A stretch of DNA of 64,000 nucleotides from Streptomyces sp. TRM68367. GTDB lineage: Bacteria > Actinomycetota > Actinomycetes > Streptomycetales > Streptomycetaceae. How positions within the stretch are numbered: position 1 is the stretch's first letter; the number at the start of each line of letters is the position of its first letter. The stretch covers positions 36,160-100,159 of the forward strand of contig NZ_JACTVI010000025.1 of NCBI RefSeq assembly GCF_014495685.1. Reading direction: 5' to 3'. The position numbers and the translations under genes were made by a program. Below are positions 50,337 to 58,495 of this stretch, piece by piece. The notes beneath the pieces are model-generated. The model did not search any database and was not told where the DNA came from. It saw only the letters and a program-made list of their open reading frames with translations.

Positions 50337-51089
50337 ATGAGTCTGTTCCGCGACGACGGCATCGTGCTGCGCACCCAGAAGCTGGGCGAGGCGGACCGGA
50401 TCATCACGCTGCTCACGCGCGGGCACGGGCGGGTGCGGGCCGTGGCGCGGGGCGTTCGGCGGACGAAGTCGAAGTTCGGGGCGCGGCTGGAGCCGTTCTC
50501 GCACGTCGACGTGCAGTTCTTCGCCAAGGGGAGCGAGCTGGTCGGGCGCGGGCTGCCGCTGTGCACGCAGAGCGAGACCATCGCGCCGTACGGGGGCGGG
50601 ATCGTGAGCGACTACGCCCGGTACACCGCCGGTACGGCCATGCTGGAGACGGCCGAGCGGTTCACCGACCACGAGGGCGAGCCGGCCGTACAGCAGTATC
50701 TGCTGCTGGTGGGGGCGCTGCGGACGCTCGCGCGGGGGGAGCACGCGCCGCATCTCGTTCTGGACGCGTTTCTGCTGCGGTCGCTCGCCGTCAACGGGTA
50801 CGCCCCGAGCTTCGGCCACTGTGCCAAGTGCGGGATGCCGGGGCCGAACCGGTTCTTCTCGGTCGGGTCCGGGGGGTCCGTGTGCGCGGACTGCCGGGTG
50901 CCGGGGAGCATCGTACCCTCGCCGCAGGCCCTGGAACTCCTCGGTGCGCTGCTCACGGGAGACTGGGACACCGCGGACGCGTGCGAGGCGCGGTATGTCC
51001 GGGAGGGGAGCGGGCTGGTGTCCGCGTATCTGCACTGGCATCTGGAGCGGGGGCTGCGCTCGCTGCGGTACGTAGAAGTAGAGAAGTAG
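50337..51089 (+). CDS. recO: DNA repair protein RecO
   Basis: RecO anneals complementary strands and loads RecA with RecR in the RecFOR pathway. The 250-residue protein has an N-terminal OB fold (DDGIVLRTQKLGEADRIITL, GRVRAVARGVRRTKSKFGAR), a helical middle, and a four-Cys zinc motif CAKCGM near residue 163 and CADC near residue 184. ATG 50337 (MSLFRDDGIVLR) matches homologues. uppS follows 25 bp downstream. Confidence 0.96.
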   Translation: MSLFRDDGIVLRTQKLGEADRIITLLTRGHGRVRAVARGVRRTKSKFGARLEPFSHVDVQFFAKGSELVGRGLPLCTQSETIAPYGGGIVSDYARYTAGTAMLETAERFTDHEGEPAVQQYLLLVGALRTLARGEHAPHLVLDAFLLRSLAVNGYAPSFGHCAKCGMPGPNRFFSVGSGGSVCADCRVPGSIVPSPQALELLGALLTGDWDTADACEARYVREGSGLVSAYLHWHLERGLRSLRYVEVEK

Positions 51090-51114
51090 CAAGAACCGAG
51101 GAGACGAGAAACAC

Positions 51115-51957
51115 ATGGCCGTACGCGGGATCCTGGGGCGTCAGCGCCGGGAGTACAGGACGCCGGAGCCGCACCCGTCCGGCGCGCGGCCACCGAAGCT
51201 GCCGGGTGAGCTTGTTCCCAGCCATGTGGCGATCGTCATGGACGGGAACGGGAGGTGGGCGAAGGAGCGGGGGCTGCCGCGGACGGAGGGGCACAAGGTC
51301 GGGGCCGAGCGGGTGCTCGACGTGTTGCAGGGCGCGATCGAGATGGGCGTCGGGGCGATCTCGCTGTACGCCTTCTCCACCGAGAACTGGAAGCGGTCGC
51401 CGGACGAGGTGCGCTTCCTGATGAACTTCAACCGTGACTTCATCCGCAAGACCCGGGATCAGCTCGATGAGCTGGGGGTGCGGGTGCGCTGGGTGGGGCG
51501 GATGCCGAAGCTGTGGCGATCGGTGGCCAAGGAGCTCCAGGTGGCCCAGGAGCAAACGAAGGGCAACGACCGGCTGACGTTGTACTTCTGCATGAACTAC
51601 GGCGGGCGCGCGGAGATCGCCGACGCGGCGCAGGCGCTGGCGGAGGATGTGAAGGCCGGGCGGCTGGATCCGTCCAAGGTCACGGAGAAGACCTTCGCGA
51701 AGTACCTCTACTACCCCGACATGCCGGACGTGGACCTCTTCCTCCGGCCCAGCGGCGAACAGCGCACCTCCAACTACCTGCTCTGGCAGAGCGCCTACGC
51801 CGAGATGGTCTTCCAGGACGTGCTGTGGCCGGACTTCGACCGGCGTGACCTGTGGCGGGCGTGCCTGGAGTTCGCCTCCCGCGACCGGCGCTTCGGCGGA
51901 GCGATCCCGAACGAGGAGCTGCTGGCCATGGAGGGACGTCCGTCCGAGCCCGGCTGA
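51115..51957 (+). CDS. uppS: Isoprenyl transferase (undecaprenyl diphosphate synthase type)
   Basis: The 280-residue cis-prenyltransferase makes the C55 lipid carrier of cell-wall synthesis from FPP and IPP. The phosphate-binding AIVMDGNGRWAKERGLPRTE with catalytic Asp is near residue 43, YAFSTENWKRS near 83, NYGGRAEIADA near 163, and DLFLRPSGEQRTSNYLLWQS near 208. ATG 51115 (MAVRGILGRQRREYR) has AGGAG upstream. It is coupled in position with recO, the usual order in Streptomyces. Confidence 0.96.
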   Translation: MAVRGILGRQRREYRTPEPHPSGARPPKLPGELVPSHVAIVMDGNGRWAKERGLPRTEGHKVGAERVLDVLQGAIEMGVGAISLYAFSTENWKRSPDEVRFLMNFNRDFIRKTRDQLDELGVRVRWVGRMPKLWRSVAKELQVAQEQTKGNDRLTLYFCMNYGGRAEIADAAQALAEDVKAGRLDPSKVTEKTFAKYLYYPDMPDVDLFLRPSGEQRTSNYLLWQSAYAEMVFQDVLWPDFDRRDLWRACLEFASRDRRFGGAIPNEELLAMEGRPSEPG

Positions 51958-51974
51958 CCGGGCGACCGTCGGCT

Positions 51975-52043
51975 GGTGCTGGCCGGGGGGTGGGTGCGCG
52001 GCCCGGCGCTGGCGGGGTGCCGCCGCGCCCACCCGTGCCGCCC
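51975..52043 (+). repeat. Dispersed intergenic hairpin repeat, copy B
   Basis: Second copy of the element at 10770-10839, here starting 18 bp after the uppS stop in the same orientation relative to the upstream gene. Confidence 0.8.
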
Positions 52044-52071
52044 GGGGGTACACGTGAGTGTGCCGACCTAA

Positions 52072-52165
52072 GGGGCGCGGGGCCGTATCGATATGCGGCT
52101 CCGCCGCGTGGGCGCGATCAGCCACGACGTGCCCGCAGCCGCCGACGTACCGCACCCCCTACGGC
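52072..52165. repeat. Streptomyces-type intergenic repeat
   Basis: GGGGCGCGGGGCCGTATCGA and the following GCGGCTCCGCCGC hairpin, GTGGGCGCGATCAGCCACGA, look like a repeat I recall from many intergenic regions of Streptomyces genomes. It fills the gap between the convergent uppS and zur genes together with copy B. Confidence 0.5.
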
Positions 52166-52180
52166 GAACCGGCGCCCGGC

Positions 52181-52591
52181 TCAACCCGCGGCGCACTCCG
52201 CACATGTGCCGAAGATTTCCACCGTGTGGGCGACGTTGACGTAGCCGTGTTCCGCGGCGATGGTGTCGGCCCAGGTTTCGACGGCCGGCCCTTCCACCTC
52301 CACCGCCTTGCCGCAGTTGCGGCAGACGAGGTGGTGGTGGTGTTCGCCGGTGGAGCAGCGGCGGTAGACCGACTCGCCGTCGGCCGTGCGCAGGACGTCG
52401 ACCTCGCCGGCGTCGGCGAGGGACTGGAGGGTGCGGTAGACCGTCGTGAGCCCGACCGAGTCGCCCTTGTGCTTGAGCATGTCGTGGAGTTCCTGCGCGC
52501 TGCGGAACTCGTCGACCTCTTCGAGCGCCGCCGACACAGCGGCCCGCTGCCGGGTGGCGCGGCCCTTCACGGGCGGTCCAGCGGTCGTCAC
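52181..52591 (-). CDS. zur: Fur-family zinc uptake regulator Zur
   Basis: A 136-residue Fur-family repressor. It has the winged helix (RATRQRAAVSAALEEVDEFR, VGLTTVYRTLQSLADAGEVD), the regulatory-site HHHHLVCRNCGKAVEVEG near residues 83-100, and the second structural CxxC, CAEC, at the end. Zur rather than Fur is inferred from the adjacent znuBCA genes and the Zur-like boxes at znuA. It lies downstream of znuB on the same strand, separated by 187 bp without an obvious gene. Confidence 0.92.
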   Translation of the reverse strand: MTTAGPPVKGRATRQRAAVSAALEEVDEFRSAQELHDMLKHKGDSVGLTTVYRTLQSLADAGEVDVLRTADGESVYRRCSTGEHHHHLVCRNCGKAVEVEGPAVETWADTIAAEHGYVNVAHTVEIFGTCAECAAG

Positions 52592-52778
52592 CGGTTCCTC
52601 CTTCGATGGCTCGTTCGCCTACGGGGCGCTTTGAGCCGGTGCCGAGACCGCGACGGTGCTCAGCCCTCCGGGCCTCCGCGCGCTCGCGCCCTCGTGACCG
52701 GCACGCCCGCCCCTTCGGCTCTCGAGCGGCTCACGTCTGCCTTGCCCCGGCCATTGTGCCAGCCCGGCCTGTGCGCGG

Positions 52779-53681
52779 TCAGACGCCTGCCTTGTCCACG
52801 GCCCCCCGGCTGGCCGGAATCGCACACTCTGCGGGGTCCCCGGAGGGCTGTGCCGCCGCCAGTTGCCGGGCGCGGCGGCGGGCCAGCGGGGTCGCCAGCC
52901 CGGTCAGCACCACGAACGCGCCGATGGTCAGCAGCACGATCGTCGCGCCGGGCGGAACGTCCTGGTAGTACGACGTGACCGTGCCGCCGATCGTCACGCT
53001 CACCCCGGTCGCGACGGCGATCGCGAACGTGGTGGCGAAACTGCGGCTGAGCTGTTGCGCGGCGGCCACCGGGACCACCATCAGCGCGCTGACCAGCAAC
53101 AGGCCGACCACCCGCATCGCGACCGTCACCGTCACCGCCGCCGTGATCGCCGTCAGCAGATTGAGCACACGGACGGGCAGTCCCGTCACCCGCGCGAACT
53201 CCTCGTCCTGGCTGACCGCGAAGAGCTGACGGCGCAGGCCGAGGGTGACCAACACCACGAACGCGGCCAGGATGCAGATCGCCGTGACGTCCGACTCCGA
53301 GACCGTCGACAGAGAGCCGAACAGGTACGACGTGAGGTTCGCGTTGGAGCCCGTCGGGGCGAGGTTGATGAACATCACGCCGCCCGCCATACCGCCGTAG
53401 AAGAGCATCGCGAGGGCGACGTCGCCGCGTGTCCTGCCGTACCAGCGGATCAGCTCCATGAGGACCGCGCCGAGGACGGAGACCAGCGTCGCCATCCACA
53501 CCGGGGACCAGGACAGCAGGAAGCCGAGGCCGACACCGGTCATCGCGACATGGCCGATGCCGTCGCCCATCAGGGCCTGGCGGCGCTGGACCAGGTAGAT
53601 GCCGACGGCCGGTGCCGTGATGCCGACCAGGACGGCGGCGAGCAGCGCCCGCTGCATGAAGGCGTAGTCGAGGAGTTCCAT
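52779..53681 (-). CDS. znuB: Zinc ABC transporter permease
   Basis: A 300-residue ABC-3 family permease with about eight membrane segments. Typical text: FMQRALLAAVLVGITAPAVG at the N-terminus, QRRQALMGDGIGHVAMTGVG (the cytoplasmic loop contacting the ATPase), and LLLVSALMVVPVAAAQQLSR. The ATG overlaps the znuC stop by one base (TGATG). It works with ZnuC and ZnuA to import Zn2+ under zinc starvation. Confidence 0.95.
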   Translation of the reverse strand: MELLDYAFMQRALLAAVLVGITAPAVGIYLVQRRQALMGDGIGHVAMTGVGLGFLLSWSPVWMATLVSVLGAVLMELIRWYGRTRGDVALAMLFYGGMAGGVMFINLAPTGSNANLTSYLFGSLSTVSESDVTAICILAAFVVLVTLGLRRQLFAVSQDEEFARVTGLPVRVLNLLTAITAAVTVTVAMRVVGLLLVSALMVVPVAAAQQLSRSFATTFAIAVATGVSVTIGGTVTSYYQDVPPGATIVLLTIGAFVVLTGLATPLARRRARQLAAAQPSGDPAECAIPASRGAVDKAGV

Positions 53682-54448
53682 CAGCTCAGCAGTCCCGTGC
53701 GGATCGGTTCGGCGCCCTGCGGTGCGTGCGGGTGGACGTGGTCGTGGCCGGGCAGCGCATGCTGGCCGACGGCCTTCGGGGGCGGGCCGTCGTGCAGGAC
53801 GCAGCCGTCGCGCAGGACGACCGCCCGGTCGATCAGCGGCTCCAGGGGGCCCAGTTCGTGCAGGACGAGCAGGACCGTCGTACCGGCCGAGACCTGCTCG
53901 CGCAGGGTGCTCGCCAGGACCTCCTGGCTGGCCAGGTCGACGCCCGCCATCGGCTCGTCCATGATCAGCAGGTCCGGCTCGGAGGCCAGCGCGCGGGCGA
54001 TCAGCACGCGCTGGTGCTGGCCGCCGGAGAGCGCGTTCACCGAGTCTTTCGCCCGGTCCGTCATGCCGACCAGGTCGAGGGAGCGCCGTACGGCCTCGCG
54101 GTCGGCCTTGCGGAACACGCCGAAGCGGGTGCGGGACAGGCGGCCCGAGGAGACCACCTCGGTCACCGTGGCCGGCACGCCGCCCGCGGCCGTGGTGCGC
54201 TGCGGGACGTAGCCGATGCGCGCCCAGTCCGTGAACCGCCTGCGGGGCATGCCGAAGAGGTCGATCTCGCCGGCGGCGACCGGCACCTGGCCGATGACCG
54301 TGCGTACGGCCGTGGACTTGCCGGAGCCGTTCGCGCCGAGCAGCGCGACGACCTCACCGCGGGACACGGTGAGGTCGATGCCGCGCAGAACGGGGCGCGA
54401 GCCCAGGTCCGCGCGGACGCCGCGCAGGGATATCACGGGCTCGGTCAT
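53681..54448 (-). CDS. znuC: Zinc ABC transporter ATP-binding protein
   Basis: The 255-residue ATPase has Walker A LLGANGSGKS near residue 35, the signature ALSGGQHQRVLIARAL near 140, Walker B DLLIMDEPMAGVD, and the switch His in VLHELGP. The ATG at 54448 (MTEPVISLRG) is preferred because GGAGG precedes it by 5 nt; the frame can be opened 24 nt earlier at a GTG overlapping the znuA stop. The C-terminal tail contains several His residues (GQHALPGHDHVHPHAP), which might bind zinc. Confidence 0.95.
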   Translation of the reverse strand: MTEPVISLRGVRADLGSRPVLRGIDLTVSRGEVVALLGANGSGKSTAVRTVIGQVPVAAGEIDLFGMPRRRFTDWARIGYVPQRTTAAGGVPATVTEVVSSGRLSRTRFGVFRKADREAVRRSLDLVGMTDRAKDSVNALSGGQHQRVLIARALASEPDLLIMDEPMAGVDLASQEVLASTLREQVSAGTTVLLVLHELGPLEPLIDRAVVLRDGCVLHDGPPPKAVGQHALPGHDHVHPHAPQGAEPIRTGLLS

Positions 54449-54468
54449 GCCGCCCTCCGATGGTTGGA

Positions 54469-55479
54469 TCACTTGGCTCCCAGGGCCGTCTGCAGGGCCT
54501 TGAGATTGGCTTCCATGACCTGGAAGTAGTCGTCGCCGCGGGACTTGTCCGTGATGCCCTCGAGCGGGTCGAGGACGTCCGTCTTCAGCTTCGCGTCGTC
54601 GGCGAGGGTCTTCGCGGTCTTGTCGGAGACCAGCGTCTCGTAGAACACGGTGGTCACGCCGTCGGCCTTGGCCTCCGCCTGGAGCTCCTTGATCCGGGCC
54701 GGGCTCGGCTCGCTCTCCGGGTCGAGGCCGGAGATGGCCTCCTGGGTGAGGCCGTAGCGCTCGGCGAGGTAGCCGAAAGCGGCGTGGTTGGTGAAGAAGA
54801 CCTTCGTCCTGCTGTTCTTCAGGCCGTCCTCGAACGAGGTGTTGAGGTCGCCGAGCTTCTTGACCAGGGCCTCGGTGTTCTTCTTGTAGTCGGACGCGTT
54901 GTCCGGGTCGGCCTTCTCCAGGGCCTTGCCGACACCCTCGGCGACCTCGGAGTACTTCACCGGGTCGAGCCAGACATGCGGGTCGAGGGCGTGCTCCTCC
55001 TCGGAGTGCCCCGGCTCCTCGGCGTGCGGCTCCTCGGAGTGGCCTTCCTCGGCGTGCCCCGCCTCGCCCTCGCTGCCGTGCTCGTGCTCGACGTTGCCGT
55101 GGTCCTCCAGCTTGGTCAGCGTGGCCGCGTCGATCTTCGTCTTGATGTCCGACTGCGTGACCGCCTCGTCGACGGCCGGCTGGAGGCCCCTGAGGTAGAG
55201 CGCCGCGTCGGCCTCCTCGAGCTCGGCCCGCTGCTTGGTGCTGATCTCGAGGTCGTGCGGCTCCTGGCCGGGTCCGGTCAGACTGGTGACGTTGACGTGG
55301 TCCTTACCGATCTGCTCGGCGAGGAAGGCCATCGGGTAGAACGACGCGACGACGTCGATCTTGTCCGAATTGCCGCTCGCCGCCTCGCTGTCGCCGGCGC
55401 AGGCGGAGACGGTACCGAGAGCGAGGGCGGTGGCCGCCGCGACCGCGATCCCGGGTATGTGCTGTCGTCGTACGTTCAT
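54469..55479 (-). CDS. znuA: Zinc ABC transporter substrate-binding lipoprotein
   Basis: A 336-residue cluster A-I metal-binding protein. The N-terminus is a lipoprotein signal with lipobox VSAC near residue 27; ASFYPMAFLAEQIG, PGQEPHDLEIS (first metal His) and DPHVWLDPVKYSEVAE follow, with HAAFGYLAERYG later. A His/Glu-rich loop (about residues 130-165) is typical of zinc-specific members. The ATG 55479 is favoured: the inferred transcription start coincides with it, implying a leaderless mRNA, and no ribosome site precedes it. Confidence 0.94.
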   Translation of the reverse strand: MNVRRQHIPGIAVAAATALALGTVSACAGDSEAASGNSDKIDVVASFYPMAFLAEQIGKDHVNVTSLTGPGQEPHDLEISTKQRAELEEADAALYLRGLQPAVDEAVTQSDIKTKIDAATLTKLEDHGNVEHEHGSEGEAGHAEEGHSEEPHAEEPGHSEEEHALDPHVWLDPVKYSEVAEGVGKALEKADPDNASDYKKNTEALVKKLGDLNTSFEDGLKNSRTKVFFTNHAAFGYLAERYGLTQEAISGLDPESEPSPARIKELQAEAKADGVTTVFYETLVSDKTAKTLADDAKLKTDVLDPLEGITDKSRGDDYFQVMEANLKALQTALGAK

Positions 55480-55493
55480 GACACTCATTTTCA
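55479..55493. promoter_or_regulatory. Zur-like box 1 of znuA
   Basis: On the minus strand TGAAAATGAGTGTCA, a 15-bp imperfect palindrome resembling the Streptomyces Zur consensus TGAAAATGATTTTCA. It covers the -10 region and start codon. Confidence 0.7.
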
Positions 55494-55516
55494 CAAAAGA
55501 TGGAAACCATTGTCAA
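55487..55516 (-). promoter_or_regulatory. znuA promoter
   Basis: Reading on the minus strand: -35 TTGACA (55516-55511, perfect consensus), 18-nt spacer, -10 GAAAAT (55492-55487). The start point would fall around 55480, at the znuA ATG. Confidence 0.65.
55501..55515. promoter_or_regulatory. Zur-like box 2 of znuA
   Basis: Minus-strand TGACAATGGTTTCCA, an imperfect 7-1-7 palindrome overlapping the -35 box; 22 bp centre-to-centre from box 1, two helical turns. Confidence 0.6.
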
Positions 55517-55652
55517 CAACCGGGGTCAGAGGGCTTCAGAGGGCTGGGACACCGAACCGATTTGATCGGGGGGCGGCCCTCGCCGGTAACCTGAAGCATT
55601 CGCTGGAAGCATCTCCGCTTCGTCGCCCGTCGTCGTAAATGAAGAGAGCACC

Positions 55653-57035
55653 GTGGCCGCCGACAAGATCGACACCATCGTCAGCCTGAGCAAGCGCCGT
55701 GGCTTCGTATTCCCCTGTAGTGAGATCTACGGCGGTCAGCGGGCCGCTTGGGACTACGGACCGCTGGGTGTCGAGCTCAAGGAGAACCTCAAGCGCCAGT
55801 GGTGGCGCTACATGGTGACGTCGCGCGAGGACGTCGTCGGTATCGACTCGTCCGTGATCCTGGCCCCCGAGGTCTGGGTCGCCTCCGGCCACGTCGCCAC
55901 CTTCACGGACCCGCTCACCGAGTGCACCTCCTGTCACAAGCGGTTCCGCGCGGACCACCTGGAGGAGGCGTACGAGGAGAAGAAGGGCCGCGCCCCCGAG
56001 AACGGCCTGGCCGACATCAACTGCCCGAACTGCGGCAACAAGGGTCAGTTCACCGAGCCCAAGCAGTTCTCCGGCCTGCTGTCGACGCACCTCGGCCCCA
56101 CGCAGGACAGCGGCTCCATCGCCTACCTGCGGCCCGAGACAGCGCAGGGCATCTTCACCAACTTCGGCCAGGTGCAGACCACTTCGCGCCGCAAGCCGCC
56201 GTTCGGCATCGCCCAGGTGGGCAAGTCGTTCCGCAACGAGATCACGCCGGGCAACTTCATCTTCCGCACCCGTGAGTTCGAGCAGATGGAGATGGAGTTC
56301 TTCGTCAAGCCGGGCGAGGACGAGAAGTGGCACGAGTACTGGATGGAGCAGCGCTGGAGCTGGTACACCGGCCTGGGTCTCCGTGAGGAGAATATGCGGT
56401 GGTACGAGCACCCGAAGGAGAAGCTCTCCCACTACTCGAAGCGGACGGCGGACATCGAGTACCGCTTCAACTTCGGCGGCGGCGAGTGGGGCGAGCTGGA
56501 GGGTGTCGCCAACCGGACCGACTACGACCTCGGCGCGCACTCCAAGGCTTCCGGGCAGGATCTTTCGTACTTCGACCAGGAGGCCGGGGAGCGGTGGACG
56601 CCGTTCGTCATCGAGCCGGCGGCGGGTGTGGGGCGGGCGATGCTCGCGTTCCTGCTGGACGCGTATGTCGAGGACGAGGCGCCGAACGCCAAGGGCAAGA
56701 TGGAGAAGCGGACGGTGCTGCGGCTCGACCGCCGTCTGGCCCCGGTGAAGGTCGCCGTGCTGCCGCTGTCCCGGAACCCCGAGCTGTCGCCGAAGGCGAA
56801 GGGGCTCGCGCAGGCGCTGCGGCAGAACTGGAACATCGAGTTCGATGACGCCGGTGCGATCGGGCGGCGGTACCGGCGGCAGGACGAGATCGGTACGCCG
56901 TACTGCGTGACCGTGGACTTCGACACGCTGGATGACAATGCCGTGACCGTGCGGGAGCGGGACTCCATGAAGCAGGAGCGCGTGTCGCTGGACCAGATCG
57001 AGGGGTACCTGGCCGGGCGCCTGCTGGGCTGCTGA
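55653..57035 (+). CDS. glyS: Glycyl-tRNA synthetase (alpha2 type)
   Basis: The 460-residue class II synthetase attaches glycine to tRNA-Gly. Class II motifs are visible: motif 1 region YGGQRAAWDYGPLGVELKEN near residue 27, an insertion with zinc-like CTSCHKRF and CPNCGNKG, motif 2 GKSFRNEITPGNFIFRTREF near 190, motif 3 PAAGVGRAMLAFLLDAYVED near 325, and the anticodon-binding domain at the C-terminus. GTG 55653 follows GAAGAGAG. It is divergent from znuA, sharing the 170-bp intergenic region. Confidence 0.97.
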   Translation: MAADKIDTIVSLSKRRGFVFPCSEIYGGQRAAWDYGPLGVELKENLKRQWWRYMVTSREDVVGIDSSVILAPEVWVASGHVATFTDPLTECTSCHKRFRADHLEEAYEEKKGRAPENGLADINCPNCGNKGQFTEPKQFSGLLSTHLGPTQDSGSIAYLRPETAQGIFTNFGQVQTTSRRKPPFGIAQVGKSFRNEITPGNFIFRTREFEQMEMEFFVKPGEDEKWHEYWMEQRWSWYTGLGLREENMRWYEHPKEKLSHYSKRTADIEYRFNFGGGEWGELEGVANRTDYDLGAHSKASGQDLSYFDQEAGERWTPFVIEPAAGVGRAMLAFLLDAYVEDEAPNAKGKMEKRTVLRLDRRLAPVKVAVLPLSRNPELSPKAKGLAQALRQNWNIEFDDAGAIGRRYRRQDEIGTPYCVTVDFDTLDDNAVTVRERDSMKQERVSLDQIEGYLAGRLLGC

Positions 57036-57121
57036 GGTCCGCTGTTCCGAGCGTTTTGGCCCTCGGTGCCGGGTCCGTCTTGGATCTGGGCCGAGGGCCA
57101 CTGCTTTGTCGGGCTGGCCGC

Positions 57122-57427
57122 ATGAGCCTCGCCTTTCTTCTGACGACCCTGGTTGTCGTCGTCACGCCCGGCACCGGACTCGTCTACACCCTCGCCGCCG
57201 GGCTGGCCCGTGGGCGCCGCGCGAGCGTGGTCGCGGCGGCCGGATGCCCGCTGGCGATCGTTTTGCATGTGCTGTCCACGGTGACCGGGGCCGCCGCGCT
57301 GCTGCATGCGAGCGCGACCGCGTTTCAGGTGCTGAAGTACGCCGGGGTCGCGTATCTGCTGTACATGGCGTGGGCCGTGGTGCGGGATCGGGAGGCGATC
57401 GTACGAGTGACAGATGACAGATGTTGA
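57122..57427 (+). pseudogene. LysE/RhtB-family exporter, N-terminal stump
   Basis: The ATG at 57122 starts a normal LysE-type protein: MSLAFLLTTLVVVVTPGTGL, AAGLARGRRASVVAAAGCPL, then LLHASATAFQVLKYAGVAYL and LYMAWAVVRDRE. At about residue 93 of an expected 200 homology ends and the frame closes in the operator of the next gene (RVTDDRC, TGA). Half of the membrane helices are missing. Deletion at about 57395 joined it to the aldo/keto reductase promoter. Confidence 0.82.
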
Positions 57428-57441
57428 AATCTGTCATCTGT
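57410..57441. promoter_or_regulatory. TetR-type operator, perfect 13-bp inverted repeat
   Basis: ACAGATGACAGAT (57410-57422) and ATCTGTCATCTGT (57429-57441) are exact reverse complements with a 6-nt spacer. It ends 17 bp before the aldo/keto reductase start and is the probable site for the TetR regulator encoded just downstream of that gene. Confidence 0.88.
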
Positions 57442-57458
57442 TCGTGCAGGGTGGATGC

Positions 57459-58469
57459 ATGACGATGTCAACACGAACCCTCGGCACCACCGGCCCTCAG
57501 GTCTCCGCCCTCGGCCTCGGATGCATGGGCATGTCCGGGATGTACGGAGACTCGGACCGCGCCGAGTCCATAGCGACCATTCATGCCGCCCTCGAAGCGG
57601 GGGTGACCCTGCTCGACACCGGTGACTTCTACGGCATGGGCCACAACGAGCTGCTGATCAGCGAGGCCCTGCGCACCGCCCCGGCGGCCCTCCGGGACAA
57701 CGCGCTGGTCAGCGTGAAGTTCGGCGCCCTGCGCGGCCCCGACGGCGCGTGGTTCGGCTTCGACGGCCGACCCGACGCCGTGAAGAGCTTCGCCGCGTAC
57801 TCGCGCCAGCGCCTCGGCCTCGACCACATCGACATCTACCGGCCCTCCCGCCTCGACCCGGCCGTGCCGATCGAGGAGACCGTCGGCGCCGTCGCGGAAC
57901 TCGTCGAGCAGGGCTACGTCCGGCACATCGGCCTGAGCGAGGTCGGCGCCGAGACCATCCGCCGGGCCGCCGCGACCGCCCCGATCGCCGACCTGCAGAT
58001 CGAGTACGCGCTCATCTCCCGCGGCCCCGAGCGGGAGATCCTGCCCACCCTCCGCGAACTGGGCATCGCCGTCACCGCGTACGGCGTGCTCTCGCGCGGG
58101 CTCATCTCCGGCCACTTCACGTCCGGCCGGAAGCTCGCCGCCAACGATTTCCGCGCCTACTCGCCCCGTTTCCAGGGCGACAACTACCGGCACAACCTCA
58201 CGATGGTCGAGTCCCTCCGGAAGATCGCCGAGCAGAAGGGCGCGACGGTCGCGCAGATCGCCATTGCCTGGGTGCTGTCCCGTGGCGAGGACATCGTGCC
58301 GCTGATCGGCGCGCGCACCCGCGTGCGGCTCACGGAGTCCCTGGGCGCCCTGGACGTGACCCTGGACGCGGCCGACCTCGCCGCCATCGAGAGCGCGGTC
58401 CCGGCCGACGCGGCGGCGGGGACGCGGTACGACGCGCGGCAGATGGCCATGCTCGACAGCGAGCGCTGA
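57459..58469 (+). CDS. Aldo/keto reductase
   Basis: A 336-residue NADPH-dependent reductase. RTLGTTGPQVSALGLGCMGM opens the barrel, LLDTGDFYGMGHNE holds the catalytic Asp and Tyr, VSVKFGALRGPDG the Lys, and DIYRPSRLDP the position of the fourth residue, where Pro-Ser replaces the usual His as in one AKR subgroup. The cofactor site VPLIGARTRVRLTESL is near residue 280. ATG 57459 has AGGGTGG upstream; another ATG lies 6 nt later. A strong operator precedes it and the TetR gene follows after 26 bp. Confidence 0.92.
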   Translation: MTMSTRTLGTTGPQVSALGLGCMGMSGMYGDSDRAESIATIHAALEAGVTLLDTGDFYGMGHNELLISEALRTAPAALRDNALVSVKFGALRGPDGAWFGFDGRPDAVKSFAAYSRQRLGLDHIDIYRPSRLDPAVPIEETVGAVAELVEQGYVRHIGLSEVGAETIRRAAATAPIADLQIEYALISRGPEREILPTLRELGIAVTAYGVLSRGLISGHFTSGRKLAANDFRAYSPRFQGDNYRHNLTMVESLRKIAEQKGATVAQIAIAWVLSRGEDIVPLIGARTRVRLTESLGALDVTLDAADLAAIESAVPADAAAGTRYDARQMAMLDSER

Positions 58470-58495
58470 ACACCGCGCCGGGTACCGTCTAGGCC

